64,000 nucleotides of DNA from CAVQZA01 sp963718355 (lineage in GTDB: Bacteria > Actinomycetota > Thermoleophilia > Gaiellales > Gaiellaceae). The translations under genes were made by a program, and so were the position numbers. The notes under the pieces were generated by a model that saw nothing but the letters and a program-made list of their open reading frames with translations, made no database searches and was not told where the DNA came from. Of this stretch, positions 31,898 to 39,903 are shown piece by piece. Each line of letters opens with the position of its first letter. The stretch's first letter is position 1. Location of the stretch: the NCBI GenBank assembly GCA_963718355.1, contig CAVQZA010000004.1:434001-498000 (forward strand), in the 5' to 3' direction.

Positions 31898-34062
31898 CGC
31901 CGCCTCCCCCGGATCCCGGCCTCGACGACATCTTCCGCCGCCGCAAGCGGGTCGCGCGCAAGAAGCGGCGCAAGCGCCCGGGCTTTGCGATCCTGATCGG
32001 CGTCTTCGTGGTGCTCGCCGTGGTCGTCGGCGTCGGCCTCGGCAGCGCCTACTCGTTCTCGTCGAGCTGCAACCTCTCGTCACTCCAGCCGGTCGGGATC
32101 GGGCAGAACTCGTTCGTCTACGCCGCCGACAACTCGCTGCTCGGCTCGATCCCGGCCGAGCGGAACCGCGAGCCCGTCTCGCTGAGCGAGGTCAACCCCT
32201 GGGTGGCCAAGTCGACCGTGGCTATCGAGGACAGGCGCTTCTGGAGCCACGGCGGCGTCGATCCGCAGGGAATCGCGCGCGCGGTCTGGGCCGACGTCCG
32301 TTCCGGTCATGTCGTGCAGGGCGGCTCGACGATCACGCAGCAGCTCGTCCGCAACCTCTACATCTCGCAGGAGCGGACGCTCAGCCGCAAGCTCAAGGAG
32401 GTGTGTCTCGCGATCAAGCTGAGCCACGCCTGGTCGAAGAAGCGGATCCTCGCCGCGTACATGAACCAGGTCTACTACGGCAACCACGCCTACGGGATCG
32501 AGGCCGCGGCCGAGACGTACTTCTCGAAGCACGCGAGCAAGCTCTCGCTCGGCCAGGCGGCACTGCTTGCCGGCCTGCCGCAGGCGCCGTCCGCGTTCGA
32601 TCCGTTCATCGCGCCGCAGAAGGCGCTCGCCCGACGCGACGAGGTGCTCCAGGCGCTGCTCGTCAACGGCGACATCTCCCAGGCGCAGTACGCCGAGACC
32701 GTGTCGAACCGCGCGCTCCATCTGAAGCCGGGACGCCTCTACACGCGCATCCGCGAGCCGTACTTCTTCAGTTACGTGCGAGACCAGCTGATCGCGCAGT
32801 ACGGCGCGAACACGGTGCGCTCCGGGGGTCTCCGCGTCTACACGACGATCGACCCGCGCTTCCAGAATGCGGCGCGGAACGCGATCACGCAGACGCTGAA
32901 CAGGCCCGACGATCCCGCTGCGGCGGTCGTCTCGATCAACCCGGGCAACGGCGCGATCCGCGCGATGGCGGCCGTGACGCCGGGCGCGACGGGGAACCAG
33001 TTCAACCTCGTCGCGCAGGCACGCCGGCAGGCCGGCTCGACGTTCAAGACCTTCGTCCTCACGGCGGCGGTCGAGGAGGGGATGAACCCGAGCTCGACCT
33101 ACTACACCTCGGCGCCGTTCCACTACCAGCCCGATCCGTACACGCCCGCGTGGAACGTGTCGACCTACGATCACACCTACGCCGGGCCGATCTCGGTGAC
33201 CAACGCGACGCTCCGCTCGGACAACACGGTCTACGCGCAGCTGACGCTCGACGTCGGCCCCGAGAACGTCGCCGAGATGGCGGCGAAGCTCGGCGTGCAG
33301 ACGCCGCTCCTACCGGTGCCGTCGATCGGGCTCGGCTCGATCTCGGTGTCGCCGTTGGACATGGCCTCCGCGTATGCGACGCTCGCCGCGGGCGGGATCT
33401 ACTCGAGGCCGATGGCGATCCGCAAGGTCATCCTCGCGAACGGCAGCGTCGACACGGACGCGGGGTGGGGAGTTCCGCAGCGCGAGCGTGTGATCTCCGA
33501 CGGCGTCGCCTGGACCGTGACGCAGGTGCTCGAGCAGAACATCAAGTACGGAACCGGCGCCGCGGCGTATTTCGGCCGTCCGTCCGCCGGCAAGACGGGC
33601 ACCACCGACGAGCACGCCGACGCGTGGTTCTGCGGCTACCTCCCGAACCTCGAGGCGACGGTGTGGGTCGGCTATCCGAAGGGCGAGATCCCGATGCTCG
33701 ACGTCCACGGGATCGCCGTCGCCGGCGGCACGTTCCCTGCGCAGATCTGGCGTCTCTTCATGCAGTCCGCCGTCGGCGCGCAAAAGCCCCGCGACTTCCC
33801 GACTCCGCTCGACTACCCGGTGTTCACGTACTGGCATCGCGGCCAGTACGCGCTTGGCACCTACAACAACAACACCACGAGCACCACGACCGCTGCGACG
33901 ACGGCCACGACCGCTGCGACGACGGTGCAGAGGGAGCCTGCCCCGCCGCCCACCTCCACCGCCGAGGCGCCGCTGCCGACGCCGATCGCTCCGTCGACGC
34001 CGACTCCGACGGTCACCGCGCCGGTGTTGACCACGCCGACGCCGGTCACGCCAGGGCAATAA
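31894..34062 (+). CDS. Class A penicillin-binding protein (PBP1A-type glycosyltransferase/transpeptidase)
   Basis: 722 residues. The anchor helix is at about 29-53. The GT51 transglycosylase domain (about 90-270) has the catalytic Glu in IEDRRFWSHGGVD and GGSTITQQLVRNLY. The transpeptidase domain (about 340-620) has the Ser in AGSTFKTF (about 381), SDN (about 441) and KTGTT (about 567). It polymerises and cross-links peptidoglycan. The C-terminal tail (about 655-722) is Thr/Pro-rich, probably wall-spanning, and contains a 21-bp tandem duplication (33884-33925). Start GTG at 31894. Confidence 0.95.
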   Translation: MTPPPPDPGLDDIFRRRKRVARKKRRKRPGFAILIGVFVVLAVVVGVGLGSAYSFSSSCNLSSLQPVGIGQNSFVYAADNSLLGSIPAERNREPVSLSEVNPWVAKSTVAIEDRRFWSHGGVDPQGIARAVWADVRSGHVVQGGSTITQQLVRNLYISQERTLSRKLKEVCLAIKLSHAWSKKRILAAYMNQVYYGNHAYGIEAAAETYFSKHASKLSLGQAALLAGLPQAPSAFDPFIAPQKALARRDEVLQALLVNGDISQAQYAETVSNRALHLKPGRLYTRIREPYFFSYVRDQLIAQYGANTVRSGGLRVYTTIDPRFQNAARNAITQTLNRPDDPAAAVVSINPGNGAIRAMAAVTPGATGNQFNLVAQARRQAGSTFKTFVLTAAVEEGMNPSSTYYTSAPFHYQPDPYTPAWNVSTYDHTYAGPISVTNATLRSDNTVYAQLTLDVGPENVAEMAAKLGVQTPLLPVPSIGLGSISVSPLDMASAYATLAAGGIYSRPMAIRKVILANGSVDTDAGWGVPQRERVISDGVAWTVTQVLEQNIKYGTGAAAYFGRPSAGKTGTTDEHADAWFCGYLPNLEATVWVGYPKGEIPMLDVHGIAVAGGTFPAQIWRLFMQSAVGAQKPRDFPTPLDYPVFTYWHRGQYALGTYNNNTTSTTTAATTATTAATTVQREPAPPPTSTAEAPLPTPIAPSTPTPTVTAPVLTTPTPVTPGQ
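33884..33925 (+). repeat. 21-bp exact tandem duplication in the PBP tail
   Basis: Two identical 21-nt copies (33884-33904 and 33905-33925) encode consecutive copies of a Thr/Ala heptapeptide in the low-complexity tail. Copy number could vary in frame without disturbing the enzyme domains. Confidence 0.8.
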
Positions 34063-34072
34063 CGTCCTGCCG

Positions 34073-35293
34073 GTGACCCGCCGGCTGCCAATCGCGCTCG
34101 GTCTCGCGGTGCTCGTGCTCGTGGCCGGGTGCGCCGCTGTCGCCTGGCCGTCGGACTCGCCGATCGCCGCTGTGCCGGGCGGCCATCAGGTCGGCAATGT
34201 CACCTGGTCGTGGCTCTATCTCGGCTTCGCCGCGGCCGCGTTCGCCCTTTACGTCGTCGCGGTGCTGCTCGTGTCGCGGCGGGGCGCGCGGCTCGTGGCG
34301 ATCGCCGTCGTCGCCGGCGCGATTCAGCTCGCGCCGCTCGCCGGGCCCCTTCTGCTCTCCACCGACGCCTGGACGTACTGGAGCTACGGCCGCATCGCCG
34401 CGGTTCATCACCAGAGCCCGTACACGACGCCGCCGAGCGGGTTCCCCCACGATCCGTCTCTCCCGTACGTGGGCGAGGCCTGGGAGGACACGACCTCGGT
34501 GTACGGGCCTGCCTTCACTCTGGCCTCCGAGCCGCTGGCTCTGGCGCAGGGGTCCTCTTCAGACGCGGCGGCCTGGACGTACAAGGTGCTCGGCGCGGCG
34601 GCGCTGCTGACGGCGGCGCTCCTCGCGGCGCGGCTCTCGCGGAGGCCGGCCTACGCGCTAGTGCTCGTCGGCTGGAACCCCGCGATGGCGCTCGACTTCG
34701 CAGGCGGCGGGCACAACGACGCGTGGATGGCGGCACTCGTCGTCGCGGCGCTCGCGCTCGCCGCGTCCGGCCGGAGGCAACTCGCCGGCGCGGCCTGGGC
34801 GACGGCCTGCCTGATCAAGTGGATCCCGATCCTGCTCCTGCCGCTGCGCGCGCTCGAGGCGCGCGCGACCGGGCGGCCGGTGCGACACCTCGGCTTCGCG
34901 ATCACCGCCGCGGTGATCGTTGTGGTCTCGACGTGGGCCTACGGCTTCAGCTGGCTGCGTGCGACGGTGCCGTTGCTGAAGCACGCGCAGGTTGGGACGA
35001 AGTTCTCGTTGACCGATCGGCTCGGGCAGCTCGGCGTTCCGCACGATGTCGCGCTCGGTCTCTGCGCTGCCGCCTTCGTCGCCGGCTACGGCTGGCTCTT
35101 GCTCGAGGCCCATCGCGGCCGGGCGCGGCTCGGACTCGCCGCCTGCCTGTTCCTGCTCGTGACGCCGTACCTCATTGCCTGGTACGTCGTCTGGGCTCTC
35201 CCGTTGGCCGCCGCCGAGGACGATCCACCGGCGCAATGGATCGCCGTCGCGCTGTCGGCGTACCTGCTCAGGCAGGGCGTCTTTCTGACCTGA
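34073..35293 (+). CDS. MptA/MptB-like polyprenol-phosphate-mannose mannosyltransferase (GT-C)
   Basis: 406 residues with about eleven membrane helices. After the second helix comes STDAWTYWSYGRIAAVHHQSPY, seen as the DxxxY acceptor loop of GT-C enzymes. YGPAFTLAS follows, with GWNPAMALDFAGGGHNDAWM further on, a block typical of the MptB/alpha-1,6-mannosyltransferase group. It probably elongates an envelope mannan or glycolipid with polyprenyl-P-mannose. The start is GTG, 10 nt after the PBP stop. Its end overlaps the convergent DUF2079 gene by 26 nt. Confidence 0.8.
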   Translation: MTRRLPIALGLAVLVLVAGCAAVAWPSDSPIAAVPGGHQVGNVTWSWLYLGFAAAAFALYVVAVLLVSRRGARLVAIAVVAGAIQLAPLAGPLLLSTDAWTYWSYGRIAAVHHQSPYTTPPSGFPHDPSLPYVGEAWEDTTSVYGPAFTLASEPLALAQGSSSDAAAWTYKVLGAAALLTAALLAARLSRRPAYALVLVGWNPAMALDFAGGGHNDAWMAALVVAALALAASGRRQLAGAAWATACLIKWIPILLLPLRALEARATGRPVRHLGFAITAAVIVVVSTWAYGFSWLRATVPLLKHAQVGTKFSLTDRLGQLGVPHDVALGLCAAAFVAGYGWLLLEAHRGRARLGLAACLFLLVTPYLIAWYVVWALPLAAAEDDPPAQWIAVALSAYLLRQGVFLT

Positions 35294-36677
35294 ACACGAG
35301 CACGCCGTCCTGCTCGAACACGAGCCGCCAGCTCGGGTCGCGACGCAGGCGGGCGACGCGCGCCGCCGTAGGCGCGAACTTGAGGCCCTGGTCGAGGTAG
35401 CCGGGTTGGGTCTCGTCGACGACGATCCAGGTCGCGTCCTGGATCATCGGGAAGCTGAGGAATCGGCGCCGGGCCGAGAGCTTCGCGCCGAGCGAGTTGG
35501 TCGCGCTCACGACGACACCCCCCGGGATCATCTGCACGGCGCGCCGCGCAATCCGGTCGTGCGGCGTGACGCGGGTGGCGAGTGAGCCGTACGTCTCGCC
35601 GCCCGGGAAGAAGCGCCAGAGCGGCACCGCACCGAGGACGAAGTTGCTGACGAGCGCAACCCCGACCGCGACCATCGCGACGGGAACGGGACGCCGCATT
35701 CTCGCCGCGCCGAGCACGCTCGCGATCAGGAGCGGCGGAATCAATCCCGCGGTGTAGTGGAAGTGGATCGAGGTCTGGGTCGGCGTCTTCGAGAGCAGGT
35801 TCAACGCGACGTCAGGCAGCGCCGCGACGAGGACGAACGGCGAGAGGAGGAAGAGCCCCGCGAGCGGAAGCCCGAGATGCAGCAGGTACTGCCAGTGCGT
35901 CGCGGCCGTGGTCGCGAGATCCCAGGGGTGCGTGACGGCGGTCTTCAGCACGCCGCCGGGTGAGCCACCGACGTCGCTGTAGCGCTGATTGAAGCTCGAC
36001 GCTGCGCCGTGGTTGAAGTGCGGCAGGACCACCTCGACGGCGAAGGCCGACCACGCGAGCCCGGCCGCCGCGATCACCCCGCCGGAGAGCCGCCTCCGCC
36101 TCGCGAGTGCGTACCAGAGCCCGTAACCGGCGATGACGAGCGCGATCTCCTCCTTGCAGAGCGAGGCCGCGACAGCGAAGGCTGCGAACGGGACGAGGCG
36201 ATCCTCGTCGAGGTACCAGAACGCGTAGAGAAGGAGCGGCGTCGCGAGGGCAACGGGATGGAACTCGTTCAGCGTCAGCCACTCCACCGCCGGCAGGAGC
36301 AGGTAGACGAGCGCGAAGCCGAGCGCCGCCCGCTCCGCGTCGAGGTGCTTGCGCGCGAGCCAGAAGACGGGCAGCGCGCCGAGCGCGATCGCGATCGCCT
36401 GGCCCGTAAGCAGCAGCTCGGCGCTCGGCCAGAGCCACCAGAGCGGCGCGAAGACGACGAGGATCGGGTCGACGTGGGCGCCGAGCCGTGAGATCTGCTC
36501 TCCCTGGAGGCTCGTGATCTCGAGCGGGTGGCCGTGCGCGGTCGTCCACACGGCCTGAACCATGTTGCCGAGGTCGAAGCGACCCGTCTCGAAAGCGCGG
36601 TCGCGCAGGATCGAGAGCGCCGTGAAGCCCGCGGCGTAGGCGGCGATCACGGCCCAGAGGAGGCGCCGCGCGGTCAG
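35268..36677 (-). CDS. DUF2079 integral membrane protein (GT-C-like)
   Basis: About 469 residues with about nine to ten membrane helices. The N-terminus has RFDLGNMVQAVWTTAHGH and SRLGAHVDPILVVFAPLWWL, the DUF2079 signature, a family resembling GT-C glycosyltransferases. A soluble C-terminal domain (about 370-469) ends with FEQDGVLVFR. Function is unproven. The start is either CTG at 36677, in a CTGA overlap with the upstream glycosyltransferase, or GTG at 36650. CTG keeps the positive residues (TARR) before the first helix. Confidence 0.75.
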   Translation of the reverse strand: MTARRLLWAVIAAYAAGFTALSILRDRAFETGRFDLGNMVQAVWTTAHGHPLEITSLQGEQISRLGAHVDPILVVFAPLWWLWPSAELLLTGQAIAIALGALPVFWLARKHLDAERAALGFALVYLLLPAVEWLTLNEFHPVALATPLLLYAFWYLDEDRLVPFAAFAVAASLCKEEIALVIAGYGLWYALARRRRLSGGVIAAAGLAWSAFAVEVVLPHFNHGAASSFNQRYSDVGGSPGGVLKTAVTHPWDLATTAATHWQYLLHLGLPLAGLFLLSPFVLVAALPDVALNLLSKTPTQTSIHFHYTAGLIPPLLIASVLGAARMRRPVPVAMVAVGVALVSNFVLGAVPLWRFFPGGETYGSLATRVTPHDRIARRAVQMIPGGVVVSATNSLGAKLSARRRFLSFPMIQDATWIVVDETQPGYLDQGLKFAPTAARVARLRRDPSWRLVFEQDGVLVFRSERRPA

Positions 36678-37723
36678 AGGACGCTCTCCACGATGCCGCG
36701 CCAGCGGGTGCCGAGCACGGCCTCGCTCGCACGCTCGCGATAGTCGGCGAGCCCGCCGGCGGCGAGTCTCGGGCCGAGCCCCGGCTCTGTCGCGAGCCGT
36801 TGAAGCGCCGCGGCGAGCGCCTCCGCGTCGCCCGGCGGGACGAGCAAAGCGCTCTCGCCGTCGACGAGCAGCTCGCGCGCGGCGGGCGTGTCGGCGGTCA
36901 CGAGCGGGGTGCCGCAGGCGAGCGCCTGGAAGGCCTTGTTCGGGATCACACGCGCCGCCTTCGCCGAGGTGCCGAAGATGCCGAGCGCGGCCGAGGCTAC
37001 GTGCAACTCGCGCGGAAGCTCGTCGTAGGCGACCCAGGGCACCCAATCGACGTTCGCAGAGCGGCGCGCGAGCAGCGGCTCGAGCTGGCCGCTGCCGACG
37101 ACCCGGAACGGATGGTCGACGAGCGCCGCTGCGGCGAGGATCGTCTCGAGCCCATGCAGAGGGATCAGCTTGCCGACGAACAGGAACGGCCCGCCGCCCG
37201 TCCAGCCCGGGCCGAAGATCCGCTCCTCCGCGCCGACGAGGCAGACCTCGACCCGGCGCGCACCGAGCTCGCGGAAGAGCGACGCGTGGGCCTCGGTGTC
37301 GGCGGCGACGACGTCCGCCTTCCGGAACGCGGCACGATCGATCCCACGGAGCACGCGCGCCGGGAGCGAGCCCGGCTTGAAGCGCCCGCGGTCGTCGACG
37401 AGCGTGTCGGCGAGCGAGACGAGCGGATTCAGGATCACGGGCTTTCCCCGCGCCGCGCGTCGCGCCGCAGTCATGTCGAGGTGACCCGGATAGCCGACGA
37501 TGATCGCGTCGAACGACGGCTCGGGCCGGCGCGCCCAGAGCTCGGCCTCCGCCACTGCGAGCCGGGCCGCCGAGCCGATCCCTGCCGCGAACTTGTGCTC
37601 GCGCCCCTCCCACACCGACACGTGTCGCTCGGCCACGTCCACTCCGGCCCCGCGCAGGCACGCGATCACCTGGGCGTTGCGCGGGTAGTCCCGTTCGTAC
37701 GTGCCGAAGTAGAGCACCCGCAC
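36674..37723 (-). CDS. GT4-like glycosyltransferase
   Basis: 349 residues, a GT-B fold. The N-terminal domain begins VRVLYFGTYERDYPRNAQV. The C-terminal nucleotide-sugar domain has FLFVGKLIPLHGLETILAAA and IPNKAFQALACGTPLVTADTPAARELL, the usual GT4 donor-site pattern. It transfers a sugar from a nucleotide donor to an unknown acceptor, probably an envelope glycan judging from its neighbours. GTG at 37723 is 14 nt after the GT2 stop. Confidence 0.87.
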   Translation of the reverse strand: MRVLYFGTYERDYPRNAQVIACLRGAGVDVAERHVSVWEGREHKFAAGIGSAARLAVAEAELWARRPEPSFDAIIVGYPGHLDMTAARRAARGKPVILNPLVSLADTLVDDRGRFKPGSLPARVLRGIDRAAFRKADVVAADTEAHASLFRELGARRVEVCLVGAEERIFGPGWTGGGPFLFVGKLIPLHGLETILAAAALVDHPFRVVGSGQLEPLLARRSANVDWVPWVAYDELPRELHVASAALGIFGTSAKAARVIPNKAFQALACGTPLVTADTPAARELLVDGESALLVPPGDAEALAAALQRLATEPGLGPRLAAGGLADYRERASEAVLGTRWRGIVESVL

Positions 37724-37737
37724 GGCGCGAGCCGGGC

Positions 37738-38676
37738 TCAGGAGAGGATCTCGTCGACGAGCCGCTCCGCGCGCTCGCGCTCGGCCCCGCGCTCCTCGTG
37801 CTGGCTCGTGATCATCTCGCTGATCAGGCCGAGCGAGAAGAACTGGAGCCCGACGACGACGAGCAGCACGCCGAGCAGGAGCAGCGGTCGTCCGCCGATC
37901 GAGTGGCCGAGGATCTTCAGCACGGTGAGGTAGCCGAGGATGACGGTGCCGGCGAGCCCGAGGAACAGCCCGAGCCCGCCGAAGAGGTGCAGCGGCCGGT
38001 GCCGGTAGCGGCCGATGAACGAGACGGTGAGCAGGTCGAGGAAGCCGCGCAGGTAGCGCTCGGGCCCGTAGCGCGAGCGCCCGTGCTCGCGGGGGCGGTG
38101 GTTGACCGGAAGCTCCGCGATGCGGTAGCCGCGGTGGTAGGCGAGGACCGGGATGTACCGGTGCAGCTCCCCGTACAGGCGCAACCCGTGGATCACCTCG
38201 GCGCGATAGGCCTTGAAGCCGCAGTTCATGTCGTGCAGGCGGATCCCCGAGACCCAGCCCGTGACCGTGTTCGCGATCTTCGACATCAGCCGGCGCGTCC
38301 ACGGGTCGCGGCGGTGCGACTTCCAGCCGGAGACGAGGTCGTAGCCCTCGTCGAGCTTCGCGAGGAAGCGCGGGATCTCGGCCGGATCGTCCTGGAGGTC
38401 GCCGTCGATCGTGATCACCGTCTCGCCCTGCGCGCGGTCGAAGCCTGCGGCGAGCGCGGCGGCCTTGCCGAAGTTGCGTCGGAGGCGGATCACCACGACG
38501 TTCTCCTGCGCGGCATAGAGGCGGGTCAGCGCGGCGAAGGTGCCGTCGGTCGAGCCGTCGTCGACGAAGATCGCCTCCCAGGGCTGCCCGACCTGCTGGA
38601 GCGCCGAGTGCAGCTCGTCGAAGAGCAGCGCGACGCTCCGTTCCTCGTTGTAGACGGGGACGACGACGGAGATCAC
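37738..38676 (-). CDS. GT2 polyprenyl-phosphate glycosyltransferase (DPM1/GtrB-like)
   Basis: 312 residues. The GT-A domain begins ISVVVPVYNEERSVALLF and has DDGSTDGT, then TIDGDLQDDPAEIP (DxD-like). Two C-terminal membrane helices lie at about 225-290. Such enzymes charge polyprenyl phosphate with a hexose, which would supply the GT-C enzymes nearby. The start GTG at 38676 is preferred because TACGCT lies exactly 6 nt upstream. An ATG at 38700 would add MKVAYATR and overlap the divergent moeA start codon. Confidence 0.88.
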   Translation of the reverse strand: MISVVVPVYNEERSVALLFDELHSALQQVGQPWEAIFVDDGSTDGTFAALTRLYAAQENVVVIRLRRNFGKAAALAAGFDRAQGETVITIDGDLQDDPAEIPRFLAKLDEGYDLVSGWKSHRRDPWTRRLMSKIANTVTGWVSGIRLHDMNCGFKAYRAEVIHGLRLYGELHRYIPVLAYHRGYRIAELPVNHRPREHGRSRYGPERYLRGFLDLLTVSFIGRYRHRPLHLFGGLGLFLGLAGTVILGYLTVLKILGHSIGGRPLLLLGVLLVVVGLQFFSLGLISEMITSQHEERGAERERAERLVDEILS

Positions 38677-38681
38677 CCGGG

Positions 38682-38688
38682 TAGCGTA
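38682..38688. promoter_or_regulatory. Candidate bidirectional promoter core between GT2 gene and moeA
   Basis: TAGCGT (38682-38687, plus) and TACGCT (38688-38683, minus) overlap almost completely. The minus box is 6 nt from the GTG of the glycosyltransferase gene; the plus box is 11 nt from the moeA ATG. The whole divergent gap is only 22 bp. Confidence 0.5.
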
Positions 38689-38698
38689 TGCAACCTTC

Positions 38699-39895
38699 AT
38701 GGCAAAGCTCCATTCGATCGAGGAAGCGCAGGCGCTCGTGCTCGCCCACGTGAGCGCGCTCCCTGCCGAGCAGGTGGCGATCGAGGACGCCGCCGGCCGG
38801 GTGCTCGCCGCAGACGCGCTCGCCGCGGTCGACCTGCCGCCGTTCCCGAGCTCGGCGATGGACGGGTTCGCCGTCCGCTCAGCGGACACGCCGGGGACGC
38901 TGCCGGTGGTCGCGCGCTCCGCGGCCGGGCTTCCCGCCGGGCAGCGCCTCGAGGCGGGAGAGGCGATCGGGATCTCGACGGGTGGCGTCGTCCCCGAGGG
39001 AGCCGATGCCGTCATCCCGATCGAGTATGTTGTCGAGAATGACAACAGCATCACGACCGAGGGGCACCTCGAGCCCGGCACGAATGTTCGTCCGCGCGGC
39101 GGTGACGTTCGCGCGGGCGCTGTGGTTTGCCCTGCAGGCACGCGTCTCTCGCCGGGCCAGCTGGGAGCGCTCGCGGCCGCAGGGCTCGCCGTCGTGTCGT
39201 GCGCGCGCCGGCCTCGCGTGGCCGTGCTCACCACGGGGACCGAGCTTCGCGCGCCCGGCGAGCAGCTCGGGCCCGGCGAGGTCTACGAGTCGAACGGTCT
39301 CATGCTGGCGGCCGCGCTCGACTCCGCGGGCGCCACCGTCGAACGGCTCCCCGCGGTCGAGGACGACCTCGACGCTCATCGCGAGGCGATCGCGCGCGGT
39401 CTCGAGGCCGACGTGCTCGTCACCTCGGGCGGCGTCTCGGTCGGCCGGCACGATCTCGTGCGGCCGGTGCTGGCCGAGCTCGGCGCCGAGGAGGTGTTCT
39501 GGCGCGTCGCCGTGAAACCGGGCAAGCCGGTCTCGTTCTCGGTGCGCGGAAGCACGCTCGTGTTCGGCCTTCCGGGGAACCCGGTGTCGTCGCTCGTCGG
39601 CTTCGAGCTCTTCGTGCGGCCCGCGATTCTCGCGCTTCAGGGCGCGCCTGAGCCCCTGCCCCGGTTCGAGCCGGGACGTCTGGGGCGCGCGGTCCGACGC
39701 GGCGAAGGCCGCGACGAGCTGCTGCGGGCCCGCGCCGAGGTTCGCGACGACGGCGTGGTGCTCGAGCCGCTCGGCGGCCAGGAGTCCCACATGATCGCGA
39801 GCGCAGCGAGCGCGGACGTGCTCGTCTTCATCCCGCAGGGCGACGGCGAAGTGGCCAAGGGCGCCGCGGTTCGGTATCTACGGATCGGGTACTAA
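38699..39895 (+). CDS. moeA: Molybdopterin molybdotransferase MoeA
   Basis: 398 residues with the four MoeA domains. The N-terminal block DLPPFPSSAMDGFAVRS is diagnostic. The MoCF domain has VAVLTTGTEL, then SNGLMLAA, then TSGGVSVGRHDLVRPVL. The C-terminus has VFGLPGNPVSSLVGFELF. It inserts molybdate into adenylylated molybdopterin. The partners moaC and moaB are encoded at 50436-51358, so cofactor genes are split over the window. Its ATG would overlap the alternative ATG of the divergent gene (CATG). Confidence 0.95.
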   Translation: MAKLHSIEEAQALVLAHVSALPAEQVAIEDAAGRVLAADALAAVDLPPFPSSAMDGFAVRSADTPGTLPVVARSAAGLPAGQRLEAGEAIGISTGGVVPEGADAVIPIEYVVENDNSITTEGHLEPGTNVRPRGGDVRAGAVVCPAGTRLSPGQLGALAAAGLAVVSCARRPRVAVLTTGTELRAPGEQLGPGEVYESNGLMLAAALDSAGATVERLPAVEDDLDAHREAIARGLEADVLVTSGGVSVGRHDLVRPVLAELGAEEVFWRVAVKPGKPVSFSVRGSTLVFGLPGNPVSSLVGFELFVRPAILALQGAPEPLPRFEPGRLGRAVRRGEGRDELLRARAEVRDDGVVLEPLGGQESHMIASAASADVLVFIPQGDGEVAKGAAVRYLRIGY

Positions 39896-39903
39896 GCCTC
39901 TAG

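Noticed and set aside
33884..33925. CRISPR-like repeat
   Set aside because: Two directly adjacent 21-bp copies without spacers inside a PBP coding sequence; no cas genes in the window.
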